Source: CAVORB01 sp963736235
Lineage (GTDB): Bacteria; Pseudomonadota; Gammaproteobacteria; Chromatiales; Chromatiaceae
Assembly: GCA_963736235.1 (NCBI GenBank)
Contig: CAVTOR010000025.1
Location: 1-35,837, forward strand
DNA length: 35,837 bases
Direction: 5' to 3'
Part shown: in pieces, positions 34,025 to 35,837 of the stretch
Numbering within the stretch: position 1 is the stretch's first letter
Layout: each line of letters starts with the position of its first letter
Program-made: the position numbers and the translations under genes
The notes under the pieces: model-generated
What the model was told of the DNA's origin: nothing
The model's database searches: none
What the model saw: the letters and a program-made list of their open reading frames with translations, nothing else

Positions 34025-35235
34025 CAGGGCGAGCGCGCTTAAAATTGTCGCGCGACAGCGAGATAGGCAATATAGCGAGAAACAACATGAGGAGTTTCTC
34101 GTGTCTGCAAGTATTGAAGAACATTTCTCGACGCTTGAGGATCCACGGATTGATCGCAACAAGCTGCATGAACTGATGGATATCGTCATTTTGGTGCTCT
34201 GCGCGGTGAGCAGTGGCGCGGACGGTTGGGAAGCCATCGAAGAGTTTGGTCAGGAGAAGTTGGACTGGCTGCGCAAGTTTGCGCCGTTCGCCAACGGCGT
34301 ACCGTCGCACGACTGCATCGCCAATGTCTTGTCACGATTGTCGCCGAAGGGCTTTCAACAGTGCTTCCGCAGTTGGACGGGCGCAGTGAGCGAAGCCACG
34401 CAGGGCGAGGTGATCGCCATCGATGGCAAGAGCGCGCGTGGCTCGCATGATCGCAAGCGCTCACGCAAGGCACTGCATATGGTCAGTGCGTGGGCGAGCA
34501 CGAACCGTTTGGTGCTTGCCCAAGAGGCGACGGAGGAGAAGTCCAACGAAATCACGGCAATCCCGAAATTGCTCGAACTCCTTGAACTCAAGGGGTGCAT
34601 CGTGACGATTGATGCCATGGGCTGCCAACGCGCCATCGCCGAGCAAATCATCGCCCAGGGCGGCGATTACGTCCTGGGGCTCAAGGGAAACCAGAGCGTA
34701 CTTCAGGAAGGCGTTGAGGACTTCTTCACGGTGGCCATGGCCGGTGACTTCGCTGGCGTTGAATATGACTACACCGAAGAGGTGGACCAGGATCATGGAC
34801 GCCTGGAGGTGCGCCGTTACTGGGTAACGGAGGACTTGCGAACGCTGCCCAATACGCAGCTTTGGCAGGGGTTGCGTAGCATCGGCATGGTCGAACGCCA
34901 GTGCCTGATCGGTGAGACACAGACGCTCCAACGACGCTATTACATCAACTCCATCCGTGCTGAGGCCAAACGCTTCGCGCATGCGGTGCGCGACCATTGG
35001 GGCGTGGAAAATCGCCTGCATTGGCGACTCGATGTCGTCTTCGCCGAGGACGCCAGCCGAATCCGCAAAGGCAACGCCCCGGCGATCATGACCTCGATCC
35101 GCCACCTGTGCATGAACCTGTTCGAACAAGAGCCCTCGTCGATGCGCCTGTCAAAGAAGCGTCGCAAGGCCGCTTGGAACGATGACTACCGTGCCAAGGT
35201 CGTGTTCGGCTGAAGATTTATGCGCGCTTGCCCTG
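34025..35235 (+). mobile_element. ISAs1-family insertion sequence, complete, 1211 bp
   Basis: The ends are imperfect inverted repeats: CAGGGCGAGCGCGCTTAAAA at the left and, reverse-complemented, CAGGGCAAGCGCGCATAAAT at the right (17 of 20 identical). A perfect 10-bp target duplication flanks it. It encodes a single full-length transposase on +. Length, duplication size and transposase type agree with the ISAs1 family. It interrupts the right terminal repeat of the IS1202-like element. Confidence 0.95.
34101..35213 (+). CDS. ISAs1 family transposase
   Basis: The 370-residue DDE transposase starts at the GTG at 34101 (GAGGAG 6 nt upstream), reading SASIEEHFSTLEDPRID, a typical ISAs1 start. Catalytic carboxylates lie in VIAIDGKSARGS (Asp108) and VTIDAMGCQ (Asp171), with the Glu in the C-terminal signature VENRLHWRLDVVFAEDASR (residues 302-320). 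DYVLGLKGNQ and HWGVEN are other family blocks. It ends DDYRAKVVFG. No frameshift or stop is seen, so it may be active. The frame is open to 33825 upstream, outside the element; that part is not transposase. Confidence 0.96.
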   Translation: MSASIEEHFSTLEDPRIDRNKLHELMDIVILVLCAVSSGADGWEAIEEFGQEKLDWLRKFAPFANGVPSHDCIANVLSRLSPKGFQQCFRSWTGAVSEATQGEVIAIDGKSARGSHDRKRSRKALHMVSAWASTNRLVLAQEATEEKSNEITAIPKLLELLELKGCIVTIDAMGCQRAIAEQIIAQGGDYVLGLKGNQSVLQEGVEDFFTVAMAGDFAGVEYDYTEEVDQDHGRLEVRRYWVTEDLRTLPNTQLWQGLRSIGMVERQCLIGETQTLQRRYYINSIRAEAKRFAHAVRDHWGVENRLHWRLDVVFAEDASRIRKGNAPAIMTSIRHLCMNLFEQEPSSMRLSKKRRKAAWNDDYRAKVVFG

Positions 35236-35245
35236 CATCACTATA
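35236..35245 (+). repeat. Right target-site duplication of the ISAs1 element
   Basis: CATCACTATA, exact copy of 34015-34024. Confidence 0.93.
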
Positions 35246-35256
35246 TTGCGGCTACA
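35246..35256 (+). repeat. Outer part of the split right terminal repeat of the IS1202-like element
   Basis: TTGCGGCTACA, reverse complement TGTAGCCGCAA, aligns with the left end TGTCAGCGCAA. The next 5 bp (CCTAG) separate it from dif. Confidence 0.66.
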
Positions 35257-35261
35257 CCTAG

Positions 35262-35289
35262 ATTGCGCATAATGTATATTATGTAAAGT
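35262..35289 (+). other. dif: Chromosome dimer resolution site dif
   Basis: The 28-bp site has an 11-bp XerC arm ATTGCGCATAA (35262-35272), a 6-bp centre TGTATA and an 11-bp XerD arm TTATGTAAAGT (35279-35289). It equals E. coli dif at 24 of 28 positions; the centre and both inner arm halves are identical. XerC and XerD recombine sister dif sites under FtsK control to separate dimeric chromosomes, and filamentous phages and other Xer-using elements insert here. This places the end of the window at the replication terminus. Confidence 0.93.
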
Positions 35290-35424
35290 AATATCCGCTA
35301 TCGCCTGAAAGGCACGTTAGTTGTGAGCATCAACCAACGCAAAACGGCCCTTTCCGCTACCGAGCCGATGTAGGATTCCCTTAGCTCTCTTCCTGTGGTG
35401 CGCAACAAAACGGAGCCCAGAGAA

Positions 35425-35541
35425 ATGTTCGAATGGCTGCTACTGCCGATCCTGGTGCTGATCGTGATCCTCGCTATCGTTACGGCAAAGCCGAAACGAG
35501 AAACGATGCGCGACGATGAGCGCACTCCGCCGAAACCTTGA
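35425..35541 (+). CDS. Small single-span membrane protein, 38 residues
   Basis: ATG 35425 (GGAG about 9 nt upstream) opens MFEWLLLPILVLIVILAIV, one strong membrane helix (about residues 4-19), followed by the charged tail TAKPKRETMRDDERTPPKP. The helix and the positive residues just after it suggest an inner-membrane microprotein with a cytoplasmic C-terminus. I do not recognise a family. It is the first gene to the right of dif. Confidence 0.5.
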   Translation: MFEWLLLPILVLIVILAIVTAKPKRETMRDDERTPPKP

Positions 35542-35552
35542 GCTGACTTTTC

Positions 35553-35801
35553 TCAGCCGGCGGAAAGTCTGTCCCTGCCCGAACCCGAGCGGCTGCAGGC
35601 GAAGGCGACGTGGACGACCGCTGCGAGCGAGACATACAAGGCCAGGGCCTGCAGGCTGGTCGGAAAATAGTTCGTCAGGCGTAGTCCGAACTCCGCCAGG
35701 CTGAGGTCCGCGAAGCGCCCGGAGAAGACGTAGAAACCGCCGCTAGCCATTAGTTCGGCTGATGTGGCGGCCACGGCGAGGGCCGCGCACAGCGGCAGCA
35801 A
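35553..35801 (-). CDS. Hypothetical small membrane protein, possibly 3' part of a larger gene
   Basis: Up to 82 residues from a TTG at 35801, with hydrophobic segments at about 1-17 and 51-70 joined by SGGFYVFSGRFADLSLAEFG, a motif-like stretch that looks conserved. No ATG or GTG start or ribosome site is seen, and the frame is closed by a TAA at 35820-35822, so the beginning may lie upstream in another frame. The function is unknown; a part of a small membrane transporter component is only a guess. Confidence 0.45.
   Translation of the reverse strand: MLPLCAALAVAATSAELMASGGFYVFSGRFADLSLAEFGLRLTNYFPTSLQALALYVSLAAVVHVAFACSRSGSGRDRLSAG
35573..35580 (-). other. KOPS-like motif GGGCAGGG pointing to dif from the right
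   Basis: CCCTGCCC on + is GGGCAGGG on -. It lies to the right of dif and points back towards it, opposite to the copies on the left side, as FtsK-orienting sites should. Confidence 0.4.
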
Positions 35802-35837
35802 GGTAGCAATACTGAACCGTTAAGCGCTAACATAACA

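Larger units (their letters stand above)
32058..35256 (-). mobile_element. IS1202-family (ISNCY) element carrying brnTA, abutting dif, interrupted by ISAs1
   Basis: The ends are matching inverted repeats: left TGTCAGCGCAAG.. at 32058 and right (reverse strand) TGTAGCCGCAAT.. ending at 35256, with 19 of the first 26 positions identical, including GATGTCCGG. Inside are brnT and brnA on + and a transposase on -. Removing the nested ISAs1 element and one target copy leaves about 2.0 kb. The right end stops 5 bp (CCTAG) before the XerC arm of dif, the arrangement known for the ISAba32 subgroup of the IS1202 family at plasmid Xer sites. No matching 5-bp duplicate directly flanks the left end (CAGTG); a CCTAG occurs 17 bp further out. 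The element is probably immobile. Confidence 0.72.

Noticed and set aside
1..35837. tRNA, rRNA genes and CRISPR arrays
   Set aside because: I looked for cloverleaf-like and regularly spaced repeats, including the purA-oadG and hflX-hflK gaps, and saw none that hold up.

Overview
The window reads as chromosomal DNA of a GC-rich gammaproteobacterium. Gene order and protein sequences fit a purple sulfur bacterium or close relative (Chromatiales), although no gene here proves phototrophy and the genus is not identifiable by eye. Three layers are visible. (1) Positions 1-12,400, all on +: mutL, miaA, hfq, hflX, hflK, hflC, a DUF2065 gene, hisZ and purA, followed by oadG-oadA-oadB for a sodium-pumping oxaloacetate decarboxylase. 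Nearly every gene here except hfq, hflK and the DUF2065 gene is broken by several small indels, although the proteins are well conserved in successive frames. Because many are housekeeping genes, poor base quality is the likeliest cause.

(2) Positions 12,427-28,320 are clean. A sigma70-type promoter leads into yceD-rpmF-plsX-fabH-fabD-fabG-acpP-fabF-pabC-mltG-tmk-holB-pilZ-tatD. This is the standard gammaproteobacterial fatty-acid/phospholipid cluster with thymidylate kinase, DNA polymerase delta' subunit and type IV pilus PilZ. After a short hypothetical gene, a reverse-strand group codes for an AMP-forming acyl-CoA ligase, a hotdog acyl-CoA thioesterase (4-nt overlap) and a two-domain polyphosphate:AMP phosphotransferase. 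The last could re-phosphorylate the AMP that the ligase makes.

(3) Positions 28,321-35,837 look like a decaying replication-terminus region. They hold a class V aminotransferase, then an N-terminally truncated OprB-type porin and an N-terminally truncated mannitol dehydrogenase that meet head to head at a short palindrome, then a phage-type DUF3653 pseudogene. Next is an IS1202-family (ISNCY) element of about 2 kb that carries a BrnT/BrnA toxin-antitoxin pair. Its transposase is dead, and its right terminal repeat is split by an intact ISAs1-family element with a perfect 10-bp target duplication. Exactly 5 bp beyond the right end lies a 28-bp chromosome-dimer-resolution site, dif, at 35,262-35,289, matching E. 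coli dif at 24 of 28 positions. FtsK-orienting motifs (GGGNAGGG) that I could see in the last 7 kb all point towards it.

The most interesting system is this dif-anchored nest: an Xer-site-abutting insertion sequence with a toxin-antitoxin passenger, sitting at what appears to be the chromosomal rather than a plasmid Xer site. No tRNA, rRNA or CRISPR array was seen.
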